In this document: positions 36,171 to 45,185 of the stretch, piece by piece | Numbering within the stretch: the first letter of the stretch is position 1 | Layout of the letters: each line of letters begins with the position of its first letter | Origin: Pseudomonas sp. R76 | Lineage (GTDB): Bacteria > Pseudomonadota > Gammaproteobacteria > Pseudomonadales > Pseudomonadaceae | DNA: 64,000 nt | Assembly: GCF_009834565.1 (NCBI RefSeq) | Contig: NZ_CP019428.1 | Span: 5,828,001-5,892,000 of the forward strand | Reading direction: 5' to 3' | Made by a program: the position numbers and the translations under genes | Notes under the pieces: generated by a model | Told to the model about the DNA's origin: nothing | What the model saw: only the letters and a program-made list of their open reading frames with translations | Database searches by the model: none

Positions 36171-36244
36171 TATCGCAGGCAAGCCAGCTCCCATATTTGA
36201 CATGTGTTCACAAATCAACAGGTGGGAGCTGGCTTGCCTGCGAT
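36171..36244. repeat. REP doublet (REPIN-like)
   Basis: TATCGCAGGCAAGCCAGCTC and GTGGGAGCTGGCTTGCCTGC in inverted orientation around a ~27-base centre. Confidence 0.88.
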
Positions 36245-36275
36245 GAATTCACCTCGGTCCACCTGAATCACACGC

Positions 36276-36302
36276 AAAAAAAAACGGAGCCCGAAGGCTC
36301 CG
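36276..36302 (-). terminator. Terminator of ettA
   Basis: On the minus strand: CGGAGCC, TTCG loop, GGCTCCG, then nine T residues, about 20 bases after the ettA stop. Confidence 0.92.
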
Positions 36303-36322
36303 CTCTTTCCAACCAACCCAAA

Positions 36323-37987
36323 TCAGGCCAGTTTTTTGTGCCGTACACGATGCGGCTGGGCTGCTGCTTCGCCCAAGCGCTTTTTACGGTCCGCTTCGTA
36401 CTCGGTGTAGTTACCTTCGAAGAACACCGCTTGCGAGTCGTCTTCGTACGCCAGGATGTGGGTCGCGACGCGGTCAAGGAACCACCGATCGTGAGAGATC
36501 ACAATGGCGGCGCCCGGGAAGTCCAGCAGGGCTTCTTCCAGGGAACGCAGGGTTTCAACGTCGAGGTCGTTGGACGGTTCGTCGAGCAGCAACACGTTGC
36601 CGCCTTCTTTCAAGGTCAGGGCCAGGTGCAAGCGACCGCGCTCACCACCGGACAGGTCCTTGACGAACTTCTGCTGATCGCCGCCTTTGAAGTTGAAACG
36701 GCCGACGTAGGTACGCGACGGGATTTCATAGTTACCGATGCGAATCTGATCGGAACCGTCGGAGATTTGCTGGAACACAGTCTTGCTGCCGTCCAGGTCT
36801 TCGCGGCTCTGATCAACGCAAGCAAGCTGCACGGTTTCGCCGACTTCGATGGTGCCCGAATCCGGGGTTTCCTTGCCCATCAGCATGCGGAACAGGGTGG
36901 ATTTACCCGCACCGTTACCGCCGATAACGCCGACGATCGCGCCTTTTGGCATCGAGAACGACAGGTTGTCGATCAACACGCGATCGCCATAGCCTTTGGT
37001 GACGTTCTTGAACTCGATGACCTTGTCACCCAGGCGTGGGCCGGCCGGGATGTAGATCTCGTTGGTTTCGCTGCGCTTCTGGAATTCCTGCGACTGCATT
37101 TCTTCGAAGCGTTGCAGACGTGCCTTGGATTTGGACTGGCGGGCCTTGGCGCCTTTGCGCACCCACTCCAGTTCTTCCTTCATGGCTTTTTCGTGGGCCG
37201 ATTGCTGCTTGGATTCAGCGGCCAGACGGTCGGACTTGGCTTCCAGCCAACCGGAGTAGTTGCCCTCGTAAGGGATACCGGCGCCACGGTCGAGCTCGAG
37301 GATCCAGCCGGCAACGTTGTCCAGGAAGTACCGGTCGTGCGTGATCGCAACCACGGTGCCCGGGAAATCGTGAAGGAAGTGTTCCAGCCAGGCGACGGAA
37401 TCGGCGTCCAAGTGGTTGGTTGGTTCGTCGAGCAGCAGCATGTCGGGGGCCGACAGCAGCAGGCGGCACAGGGCCACCCGACGTTTTTCACCACCGGAGA
37501 GGAATTCGACCTTGGCGTCCCACGCCGGCAGGCGCAGCGCATCGGCGGCGACTTCCAGTTGGCGCTCCAGGTTGTGACCGTCGCCGGCCTGCAAGATGGC
37601 TTCGAGCTTGGCCTGTTCGGCGGCCAGCTTGTCGAAGTCGGCATCCGGTTCGGCGTAGGCAGCGTAGACCTCGTCCAGGCGCGCCTGGGCGTCCTTGATG
37701 ACGCTGACAGCCTCTTCGACCACTTCACGCACGGTCTTGGTCGGGTCCAGGATCGGCTCTTGCGGCAGGTAGCCGATGTTCAGTTCCGGCATCGGGCGGG
37801 CTTCGCCTTCGAACTCGGTGTCGACGCCAGCCATGATTTTCAGCAGCGTGGACTTACCCGAACCGTTGAGGCCGAGCACGCCGATCTTGGCGCCGGGGAA
37901 GAAGGACAGCGAAATGTTTTTCAGGATTTCCCGCTTCGGCGGAACAACTTTTCCCAGCCGATGCATGGTGAAGACGTATTGAGCCAT
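36323..37987 (-). CDS. ettA: Energy-dependent translational throttle protein EttA (ABC-F)
   Basis: 554 residues, the full EttA length. Two ABC cassettes without membrane domains are present: Walker A GLNGSGKST (first) and GGNGAGKST (second), signatures LSGGEKRR and LSGGERGR, and Walker B LLLDEPTNHLD and LLLDEPSNDLD. The linker between them is rich in Lys and Arg (RKGAKARQSKSKARLQRFEE). EttA binds the ribosomal E site and gates the first elongation step according to ATP/ADP. In P. aeruginosa (PA4595) it lies between gdhA and morA, as here. A strong terminator follows. Confidence 0.95.
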   Translation of the reverse strand: MAQYVFTMHRLGKVVPPKREILKNISLSFFPGAKIGVLGLNGSGKSTLLKIMAGVDTEFEGEARPMPELNIGYLPQEPILDPTKTVREVVEEAVSVIKDAQARLDEVYAAYAEPDADFDKLAAEQAKLEAILQAGDGHNLERQLEVAADALRLPAWDAKVEFLSGGEKRRVALCRLLLSAPDMLLLDEPTNHLDADSVAWLEHFLHDFPGTVVAITHDRYFLDNVAGWILELDRGAGIPYEGNYSGWLEAKSDRLAAESKQQSAHEKAMKEELEWVRKGAKARQSKSKARLQRFEEMQSQEFQKRSETNEIYIPAGPRLGDKVIEFKNVTKGYGDRVLIDNLSFSMPKGAIVGVIGGNGAGKSTLFRMLMGKETPDSGTIEVGETVQLACVDQSREDLDGSKTVFQQISDGSDQIRIGNYEIPSRTYVGRFNFKGGDQQKFVKDLSGGERGRLHLALTLKEGGNVLLLDEPSNDLDVETLRSLEEALLDFPGAAIVISHDRWFLDRVATHILAYEDDSQAVFFEGNYTEYEADRKKRLGEAAAQPHRVRHKKLA

Positions 37988-38271
37988 GGTGAACCTAGCG
38001 TCAGTGACTGATGAATTAAGCGGGCGAAGCCCGTGCAGGCCATGCGCCGCGCGGGCCGTTGACGGTGGTCAATGCCTTCGTGCGCAAAAAGCCTGAATGT
38101 CTGGGGCTGGAACGCCCCCGCGTAACCGGCAAAGCTACCTGAATGCGCTTGGTCAGTCCAGCCAGGCGGGGCTGGCACTTTGCCACAAGTCAAGGCATGC
38201 TAGCCGCCCTCCGGGCGTCCGGCTTATAGTGCACGTCGCGCGCCAGTCCAGCCAAACCGCAGGATCACAGC

Positions 38272-41200
38272 TTGTCCAAAGTCACGCCGCCCACTCCCCT
38301 GCGCGCCGCTCATATTGCGCCGGGAGCGCCCCTGCACGGCACCCTCAAAGGCGCATTGGCGACGCTTGTCCTGATGTTGCTCGCGTTATTGTTCTGGCAG
38401 TTGCTGGACCAACTGCAGCAAAACCAGAAAAACCAGCAGCAATACACCATCGACTACAGCGCTGACCTGGCTGAACAGATCAGCCTGAACATGGCCCTGA
38501 GCGCAAAAATCGCCCTGAATTTGCTGCCGATGGTCGAGCCACCGCGCAACGACGAACAGCAACAGGCCTTGATGCGCACCTTGCAGCGCTCGCTGCCGGA
38601 GCTGCGCAGTGTCGCCCTGCTCGCCCCCAGCGGCGCGATGATCAGTGACAGCGCCAAAGACAGCCAGGACAGCGCCTGGCTGGAAGAACTGGTGCAACGC
38701 AGCCATTCGCAACCTTATTACCTGAGCAACAACCCCGACGGCACCCTCATCTATTTGTTGCTGCACCAACCCAGCGGCGGCTCGCGGATGTACTGGGCGC
38801 TGCGCCTGGCGCCCAACTACCTGAGCAACCTGACCCGCCAGGACGGCCAGGGCCAGCGCCCGATGTGGGCCATCGAGAACCGCCTGAACCACCGCGTGGT
38901 CAGCCGTGACAGCGGCATGCCGGCACAGTGGGCCTCTGCGCTCACCCCAGACGAATTGAATAAAAGCGTGTTGGTCACGCCCCTGAGCAAAAGCGACTGG
39001 CAGTTGCGCGGGCTGTTTGACCGCAGCGCCGTGCTGGAGCAGTTGCTGCCGGCGTTTATCGGCAAATGCCTGTTGGGCCTGGCCTTCTCGCTGATCCCGG
39101 TGATCGTGCTGCTGAACATGCGCCGTCGCCAGCGCCAGGTGCATGAAGGCCGGCGGCGCTATCAGGACATTTTCGAAGGCACCGGCGTGGCGCTTTGCGT
39201 GCTTGACCTGTCGGGCCTGAAGGCGTTCTTCGACAAAGCCCACATGCAAACCCGCGAGCACTTGCAGGCCTGGCTGCACAACAACGCCCAAGAACGCCAG
39301 CAACTGCTCAAGGAATTGCGCGTCACCGAGGTCAACCAGGTGGCTGTGCGCCTGTTGAACGTCAGTTCTTGCGAGCAGGCCTGGGAGCGCCTGATCGATG
39401 ACTGCCCGCGCAACGCCACGGCCATCGGCTACCAGGTATTGGAAGCGGTATTGACCCAGCAAAAACAGCTGGAACTGGAAATCCAGCTCAGCGACGTCGC
39501 CGGCAATGATCAATACCTGTGGCTGGTGATGCGCCTGCCCGAGCAGCACGATGACTTCAAGGCCGTGATCCTGAGCATCAGCGATATCACCAGCCGCAAG
39601 CTGATCGAACTGTCGCTGGTGGAGCGTGAGAGTTTCTGGTCGGACGTGGTGCGCACCGTGCCGGATCACCTGTATGTGCAGGACGTGATCAGCCAGCGGA
39701 TGATTTTCAGCAACCACCATTTGGGCCACACCCTCGGCTACAACCGCGCCGAACTGCAGCAAATGGGCGAATACTTCTGGGAAATCCTGCTGCACCCCGA
39801 AGATGCCGAGTATTACCACGACTTGCGCCAGCAACAGCGCGAGGTCGGCTACACCACCCAGCTGCAATGCCAGCTGCGCTTTCGCCATCGCAATAACCAA
39901 TGGCGGCGCTTCGATATCCGCGAGCAGGCCCTGGCCCGCGACAAGACGGCCGTGGTCACGCGAATCATCGGCGTGGCCAAGGACATCACCGACCAGATCG
40001 AAGCAAGCGAATCCCTGCGTGACAGCGAGCAACGCTACCGCATGCTGGCCGAAAGCATCAGCGACGTGATCTGCTCCACCGACAGCCAGCTTGCGCTTAA
40101 TTACATCAGCCCGTCGGTCAACGCCGTGTTGGGTTACGACGTGGATTGGGTGTTCAAGAACGGCTGGCAGTCGATCATCGCCAACCCGCAACAACTGACC
40201 GGCATCTATAGCCTGGTGGAGCAAGTCAGCCGCTCGCTGGGCGACGCGACGGCGCTGAACACGCTGCGCGATGAAGTGCAGACGCAGTTGTTCCTGTTCG
40301 ACTGCCTGCGTGCCGATGGCCGCAAAGTGCCGATCGAGTTGCGCCTGGTGCTGGTGTGGGATGAGCACGGCGCATTTGAGGGCATCCTGGGTGTAGGCCG
40401 CGATATCAGCCAGCAACGTCGCGCCGAGAAAGACCTGCGCATGGCGGCCACCGTATTCGAACACTCTACTTCAGCGATCCTGATCACTGACCCGGCGGGT
40501 TACATCGTGCAGGCCAACGAGGCGTTCAGCCGAGTCAGCGGCTATGCCGTGGCGGATGTGCTCGACCAGTTGCCGAACATGCTCACTGTCGACGAACAGC
40601 AGGAAGCCCACCTGCGTTATGTGCTCAAGCAACTGCACCAGCACAGCACTTGGGAAGGCGAAGTGTGGCTGAAACGGCGCAATGGCGAGCATTACCCGGC
40701 CTGGGTCGGCATTACCGCCGTGTTCGACGATGAAGGCGACCTGGCCAGCTACGTGTGTTTTTTCAGTGACATCAGTGAGCGCAAGGCCAGCGAACAGCGC
40801 ATCCACCGCCTGGCGTATTACGACGCCCTGACCCACCTGCCCAACCGCACGCTGTTCCAGGACCGCCTGCACACCGCCTTGCAGGCGGCGGAACGGCAGA
40901 AGTCGTGGGTGGTGCTGATGTTCCTCGACCTCGACCGTTTCAAGCCGATCAACGACTCCCTCGGCCACGCCGCCGGCGACCGCATGCTCAAGGAAATGGC
41001 CACGCGCCTGCTGGGCTGCGTGGCCGAAGACGACACCGTGGCGCGCATGGGCGGCGACGAGTTCACCTTGCTCCTGCAACCGCGCGTCAGCCGTGAGATG
41101 GCGCTGAATCGCGCGATCACCGTGGCCGAGCAGATTCTGGCCAGCCTGGTGAAGCCGTTTGTGCTTGAGGGCCGCGAGTTCTTCGTGACCGCCAGTATCG

Positions 41201-42123
41201 GCATCGCCCTGAGCCCGCAGGACGGCAACGAGCTGAGCCAACTGATGAAAAACGCCGACACCGCGATGTACCACGCCAAGGAACGCGGCAAGAACAACTT
41301 CCAGTTCTATCAGGCGGACATGAACGCCAGTGCGCTTGAACGCCTGGAGCTGGAAAGCGACTTGCGCCACGCGCTGGAGCAGAACGAATTCGTGCTGTAT
41401 TACCAGCCGCAGTTCAGCGGCGATGGCAAACGTTTGACCGGCGCCGAAGCCTTGCTGCGCTGGCGCCACCCGCGCCGTGGGCTGGTGCCACCGGGGGATT
41501 TCATTCCGGTGCTGGAAGAGTTGGGGCTGGTGGTGGACGTCGGCGATTGGGTACTCAGCGAAGCCTGCCGCCAACTCAAGACCTGGCACCAGAACAAGGT
41601 GCGCGTGCCGAAAGTCTCGGTGAACATCTCGGCGCGGCAGTTCTCGGACGGCCAGTTGGGCGAGCGTATCGCCACCATCCTGAGGGACACGGGCCTGCCG
41701 CCCGCGTGCCTGGAGTTGGAGTTGACCGAAAGTATCCTGATGCGCGAGGTCAACGAAGCCCTGCAAATTCTCGCCAGCCTGAAAAACCTCGGCCTGAGCA
41801 TTGCGGTGGACGACTTCGGCACGGGCTATTCGTCGCTGAACTACCTCAAGCAGTTCCCTATCGACGTGCTGAAGATCGACCGCACGTTTGTCGACGGCCT
41901 GCCGTCCGGCGAGCAGGACGCGCAAATCGCCCGCGCCATTATCGCCATGGCCCACAGCCTCAACCTGGCGGTGATCGCCGAAGGCGTGGAAACCCATGAG
42001 CAGCTGGACTTCCTGCGCGAGCATCGGTGCGATGAGGTGCAGGGTTATCTGTTCGGGCGGCCGATGCCGGCGAATCGGTTTGAGGCGCAGTTCAGCAATG
42101 ATGCGCTGTTCATGTTCGACTGA
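38272..42123 (+). CDS. morA: MorA-type PAS-GGDEF-EAL cyclic-di-GMP enzyme
   Basis: 1283 residues; the frame opens with TTG at 38272. One membrane helix at about 28-46 and a second at about 260-281 bracket a periplasmic sensor region. At least three or four PAS-type domains follow (starting near 293, 452, 584 and 725). The GGDEF domain is intact (RMGGDEFTLLL, about 925-930), as is the EAL domain (GAEALLRWRHP near 1059; DDFGTGYSSLNYL near 1179), so it may both make and break c-di-GMP. It lies beside glyA as morA (PA4601) does in P. aeruginosa, where it affects flagellation timing and biofilm. It is slightly shorter than that protein. Confidence 0.88.
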   Translation: MSKVTPPTPLRAAHIAPGAPLHGTLKGALATLVLMLLALLFWQLLDQLQQNQKNQQQYTIDYSADLAEQISLNMALSAKIALNLLPMVEPPRNDEQQQALMRTLQRSLPELRSVALLAPSGAMISDSAKDSQDSAWLEELVQRSHSQPYYLSNNPDGTLIYLLLHQPSGGSRMYWALRLAPNYLSNLTRQDGQGQRPMWAIENRLNHRVVSRDSGMPAQWASALTPDELNKSVLVTPLSKSDWQLRGLFDRSAVLEQLLPAFIGKCLLGLAFSLIPVIVLLNMRRRQRQVHEGRRRYQDIFEGTGVALCVLDLSGLKAFFDKAHMQTREHLQAWLHNNAQERQQLLKELRVTEVNQVAVRLLNVSSCEQAWERLIDDCPRNATAIGYQVLEAVLTQQKQLELEIQLSDVAGNDQYLWLVMRLPEQHDDFKAVILSISDITSRKLIELSLVERESFWSDVVRTVPDHLYVQDVISQRMIFSNHHLGHTLGYNRAELQQMGEYFWEILLHPEDAEYYHDLRQQQREVGYTTQLQCQLRFRHRNNQWRRFDIREQALARDKTAVVTRIIGVAKDITDQIEASESLRDSEQRYRMLAESISDVICSTDSQLALNYISPSVNAVLGYDVDWVFKNGWQSIIANPQQLTGIYSLVEQVSRSLGDATALNTLRDEVQTQLFLFDCLRADGRKVPIELRLVLVWDEHGAFEGILGVGRDISQQRRAEKDLRMAATVFEHSTSAILITDPAGYIVQANEAFSRVSGYAVADVLDQLPNMLTVDEQQEAHLRYVLKQLHQHSTWEGEVWLKRRNGEHYPAWVGITAVFDDEGDLASYVCFFSDISERKASEQRIHRLAYYDALTHLPNRTLFQDRLHTALQAAERQKSWVVLMFLDLDRFKPINDSLGHAAGDRMLKEMATRLLGCVAEDDTVARMGGDEFTLLLQPRVSREMALNRAITVAEQILASLVKPFVLEGREFFVTASIGIALSPQDGNELSQLMKNADTAMYHAKERGKNNFQFYQADMNASALERLELESDLRHALEQNEFVLYYQPQFSGDGKRLTGAEALLRWRHPRRGLVPPGDFIPVLEELGLVVDVGDWVLSEACRQLKTWHQNKVRVPKVSVNISARQFSDGQLGERIATILRDTGLPPACLELELTESILMREVNEALQILASLKNLGLSIAVDDFGTGYSSLNYLKQFPIDVLKIDRTFVDGLPSGEQDAQIARAIIAMAHSLNLAVIAEGVETHEQLDFLREHRCDEVQGYLFGRPMPANRFEAQFSNDALFMFD

Positions 42124-42148
42124 AGCCCTGTGGTGGGGCTGATGGCCT

Positions 42149-42220
42149 CATCGCAGGCAAGCCAGCTCCCACAGTTGAACTGTGAACGCCTTAAAGTGTG
42201 GGAGCTGGCTTGCCTGCGAT
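42149..42220. repeat. REP doublet (REPIN-like)
   Basis: CATCGCAGGCAAGCCAGCTC and GTGGGAGCTGGCTTGCCTGC inverted, just after morA. Confidence 0.88.
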
Positions 42221-42352
42221 AGGGCCAGTACAGGCACCGCCCATCCCTGGATGAGCCCCACTTGTCCGCGACATGATGTCCTTTCATATGCCATCTAAAA
42301 CCCATTGGGTTAGAATGCCCTCCTTTTCTGCCCCCGATCCTTGAGGACCGCC

Positions 42353-43606
42353 ATGTTCAGCCGTGATTTGACTATTGCCAAGTACGACGCCGATCTCTTT
42401 GCCGCCATGGAGCAAGAAGCCGTGCGCCAGGAAGAGCACATTGAGCTGATCGCTTCGGAAAACTACACCAGCCCTGCGGTCATGGAGGCTCAAGGTTCGG
42501 TTCTGACCAACAAGTACGCCGAAGGCTACCCAGGCAAGCGCTACTACGGCGGTTGCGAGTACGTCGACGTGGTTGAGCAACTGGCCATCGACCGTGCCAA
42601 GGAACTGTTCGGCGCCGATTACGCCAACGTCCAGCCGCACGCCGGTTCCCAAGCCAACAGCGCCGTGTACCTGGCCCTGCTGCAAGGCGGCGACACCATC
42701 CTGGGCATGAGCCTGGCCCACGGCGGTCACCTGACCCACGGCGCCAGCGTTTCCTCCTCCGGCAAGCTGTACAACGCCGTTCAATACGGTATCGATGCCA
42801 ACGGCCTGATCGACTACGACGAAGTCGAGCGCCTGGCTGTTGAGCACAAGCCAAAAATGATCGTGGCCGGTTTCTCTGCCTACTCGCAGATCCTGGACTT
42901 CCCACGCTTCCGCGCTATCGCTGACAAAGTTGGCGCCTATCTCTTTGTTGATATGGCTCACGTTGCGGGGCTGGTCGCTGCTGGCGTTTACCCGAACCCG
43001 GTGCCTTACGCTGACGTGGTGACCACCACCACCCACAAAACCCTGCGCGGTCCACGTGGCGGCCTGATCCTGGCGCGCGCCAACGCCGAGATCGAGAAGA
43101 AGCTGAACTCCGCTGTGTTCCCAGGCGCCCAGGGTGGCCCGCTGGAGCACGTGATCGCCGCCAAAGCGATCTGCTTCAAAGAAGCCCTGCAGCCTGAGTT
43201 CAAGACTTACCAGCAACAAGTGGTGAAAAACGCCCAGACCATGGCCAGCGTGTTTATCGAGCGCGGCTTTGACGTGGTGTCCGGCGGTACTGAAAACCAC
43301 CTGTTCCTGCTGTCGCTGATCAAGCAGGACATTTCCGGTAAAGATGCTGACGCTGCCCTGGGCAAAGCCTTCATCACCGTGAACAAAAACTCCGTGCCGA
43401 ACGACCCACGTTCGCCGTTCGTCACCTCCGGCCTGCGCTTCGGCACCCCGGCTGTGACCACTCGCGGCTTCAAGGAAGCAGAGTGCAAAGAGCTGGCCGG
43501 CTGGATCTGCGACATCCTGGCAGACCTGAACAACGAAGCCGTGATCGACGCGGTGCGTGAGAAGGTCAAGGCCATCTGCAAAAAGCTGCCGGTATACGGC
43601 GCTTGA
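42353..43606 (+). CDS. glyA: Serine hydroxymethyltransferase
   Basis: 417 residues from the ATG at 42353, with GAGGA 6 bases upstream. The PLP lysine motif [14 protein letters not shown] is intact, and the N-terminal [20 protein letters not shown] and [18 protein letters not shown] blocks are standard. It interconverts serine plus tetrahydrofolate with glycine plus methylene-tetrahydrofolate, the main one-carbon source. This copy lies next to morA, the position of glyA3 (PA4602) in P. aeruginosa. Pseudomonads carry more than one glyA. A strong terminator follows. Confidence 0.96.
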   Translation: MFSRDLTIAKYDADLFAAMEQEAVRQEEHIELIASENYTSPAVMEAQGSVLTNKYAEGYPGKRYYGGCEYVDVVEQLAIDRAKELFGADYANVQPHAGSQANSAVYLALLQGGDTILGMSLAHGGHLTHGASVSSSGKLYNAVQYGIDANGLIDYDEVERLAVEHKPKMIVAGFSAYSQILDFPRFRAIADKVGAYLFVDMAHVAGLVAAGVYPNPVPYADVVTTTTHKTLRGPRGGLILARANAEIEKKLNSAVFPGAQGGPLEHVIAAKAICFKEALQPEFKTYQQQVVKNAQTMASVFIERGFDVVSGGTENHLFLLSLIKQDISGKDADAALGKAFITVNKNSVPNDPRSPFVTSGLRFGTPAVTTRGFKEAECKELAGWICDILADLNNEAVIDAVREKVKAICKKLPVYGA

Positions 43607-43621
43607 TTGCAGTTGCTTGAA

Positions 43622-43655
43622 TAAAAAGCCCGGCTCAAGAGCCGGGCTTTTTTAT
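43622..43655 (+). terminator. Terminator of glyA
   Basis: AAAAGCCCGGCTC, AA loop, GAGCCGGGCTTTTTT. Confidence 0.93.
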
Positions 43656-43671
43656 GGCCAAATTTCAACTC

Positions 43672-43778
43672 GATCGTTCCCACGCTCCGCGTGGGAACGC
43701 AGCCCAGGACGCTCCGCGTCCCAAAGCGTGACGCAGAGCGTCACAAGAGGCGTTCCCACGCGGAGCGTGGGAACGATC
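43672..43778. repeat. GTTCCCACGC-type palindromic repeat, copy 5
   Basis: GATCGTTCCCACGCTCCGCG at the left and CACGCGGAGCGTGGGAACGA at the right, with GGACGCTCCGCGTCC and GACGCAGAGCGTC hairpins inside. Confidence 0.88.
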
Positions 43779-43785
43779 AACAGCA

Positions 43786-43809
43786 ATCGCAGGCAAGCCA
43801 GCTCCCACA
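43786..43809. repeat. Single REP sequence
   Basis: ATCGCAGGCAAGCCAGCTCC-CACA, a lone half of the REP doublet, directly abutting the GTTCCCACGC-type repeat and close to the yjiA stop. Confidence 0.85.
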
Positions 43810-43826
43810 GTGGATTGTATTTCAAG

Positions 43827-44786
43827 TCAGGGTTGGTAAACCTTGGCAAAACCGTCGCGAATTTTCTGCTCCGGCAACTCATCGGCAATAAACACAATCA
43901 CGCTTTCGCGCGCCTCGCCCTCGGCCCATTCGGTGTCCCAATCGAAGCCGTAGAGCTTGAGCACACCCTGAAACACCATCCGCCGGTCTTCCCCGGCAAT
44001 GTTCAGCACGCCCTTGTAGCGCAGCAGTTGCTTGCCGTGGTCTTCCAGCAGCTCGTTCATAAACTCGCTGAGGCGGTCGATATCCAGCGGCTGGTCGGTG
44101 CGCAGCACCAGGCTGGAAATGCGGTCGATGGACGGCGCGGCGCTGACCGGGCGCAGGTTCATGCCGGCGTTGAGGTTGAAACCGCGCACATCGAGCAACT
44201 CCGCCAGGTCGATGGTGCCGTGGTCGACCACACGAATCGGCGCGCGGCGGTTGATGCGGGTCAGGCGCTGGCTGAGGGCGTCGAACGTCGCTTCGTCGAC
44301 CAGGTCGCGCTTGCTCACCAGCAGGCGGTCGGCAAAACCGATCTGCGCCTGGGCGATGGTCTGGGTCAGGTGGTGTTCGGCGTGGGCCGCGTCGACCAAG
44401 GTGATGATGCCATCGAGGATGTAGCGCTCGCGCAGTTCTTCATCAATGAAAAAGGTCTGGGCCACGGGCGCAGGATCCGCCAGGCCGGTGCACTCGATCA
44501 CCAGGCGGTCGAAGGCTATCTCGCCGCTGTCCAGGCGCTCAAGCAGCAGGTACAGGGCTTTGGTCAGGTCGGTGTGGATGGTGCAGCACACGCAACCGTT
44601 GGACAGGGTCATGACTTGCACGGGTTCTGCGCCCAGCAGCTGGGTGTCGATGCCGGCGTCACTGAATTCGTTTTCGATCACGGCGATTTTCAGGCCGTGC
44701 TCGGCTTTGAGCAGATGGCGCAGCAAGGTGGTTTTGCCGGCGCCGAGGAAGCCGCTGAGGATGGTGACGGGGATGGGAGAGGACAA
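43827..44786 (-). CDS. yjiA: CobW/YjiA-type G3E GTPase
   Basis: About 319 residues from a TTG at 44786, preferred because AGGAG lies 8 bases before it; an ATG at 44816 is the alternative. Walker A is GFLGAGKTT near the start. The metal-binding GCVCC (LSNGCVCCTIH) and the guanine motif SKRDLVD follow, then the CobW C-terminal domain. These proteins are metal (zinc) chaperones or insertases. The minus-strand order cstA, yjiX, yjiA matches the E. coli btsT-yjiX-yjiA operon, so it probably belongs with the transporter, although a REP cluster separates it from yjiX here. Confidence 0.88.
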   Translation of the reverse strand: MSSPIPVTILSGFLGAGKTTLLRHLLKAEHGLKIAVIENEFSDAGIDTQLLGAEPVQVMTLSNGCVCCTIHTDLTKALYLLLERLDSGEIAFDRLVIECTGLADPAPVAQTFFIDEELRERYILDGIITLVDAAHAEHHLTQTIAQAQIGFADRLLVSKRDLVDEATFDALSQRLTRINRRAPIRVVDHGTIDLAELLDVRGFNLNAGMNLRPVSAAPSIDRISSLVLRTDQPLDIDRLSEFMNELLEDHGKQLLRYKGVLNIAGEDRRMVFQGVLKLYGFDWDTEWAEGEARESVIVFIADELPEQKIRDGFAKVYQP

Positions 44787-44823
44787 AGACAATTCTCCTG
44801 AAAACTGACGGAACACAAAACAA

Positions 44824-44943
44824 ATGTGGGAGCAGACCTATGTGGGAGCTGGCTTGCCTGCGATGCAGACAACTCGGTCTTTCTAGCAGACCAAGTTGAT
44901 GCTATCGCAGGCAAGCCAGCTCCCACACAAGCCCGCTCCCACA
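44824..44943. repeat. Composite REP cluster of mixed subtypes
   Basis: TATGTGGGAGCTGGCTTGCC (44840 on) and GCAGGCAAGCCAGCTCCCAC (44908 on) form a doublet. It is flanked by AAATGTGGGAGC (44823) and AAGCCCGCTCCCACAT (44928), partial copies of the other subtype. It looks like one REP pair inserted into another, between yjiX and yjiA. Confidence 0.85.
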
Positions 44944-44972
44944 TGGGATCACCGCTAGCCCAACTTATCGGG

Positions 44973-45170
44973 CTAGCAGCATTTAGGCCCACCCTTGCCA
45001 CCGTAACGGGCTTCCTGGCGTTCCCGGAAGAACGCCTTGTAGTCCATCATCGGTTTGTCCGGGTGTTTGGTTTGCATATGCTCGACGTACGTATCGTAGT
45101 CGGGCATGCCGACCATCAGGCGCGCGGCCTGACCGAGGTATTTACCGAGGCGACTGATGTCATTGAACAT
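44973..45170 (-). CDS. yjiX: YbdD/YjiX family protein (DUF466)
   Basis: 65 residues, the family's full size. [20 protein letters not shown] followed by [18 protein letters not shown] is the DUF466 signature, with the usual Cys-Cys C-terminus (GGPKCC). It starts 15 bp after the cstA stop on the same strand, so it is cotranscribed. Such small proteins accompany CstA/BtsT transporters throughout the gammaproteobacteria; their job is not established. Confidence 0.92.
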   Translation of the reverse strand: MFNDISRLGKYLGQAARLMVGMPDYDTYVEHMQTKHPDKPMMDYKAFFRERQEARYGGKGGPKCC

Positions 45171-45185
45171 GCTTGCAATCCTCGA

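Noticed and set aside
38386..40464. Long minus-strand open frames across morA, including one of 692 codons
   Set aside because: MorA has continuous recognisable domains on the plus strand; the minus-strand frames are Gln/His/Ala-rich noise.
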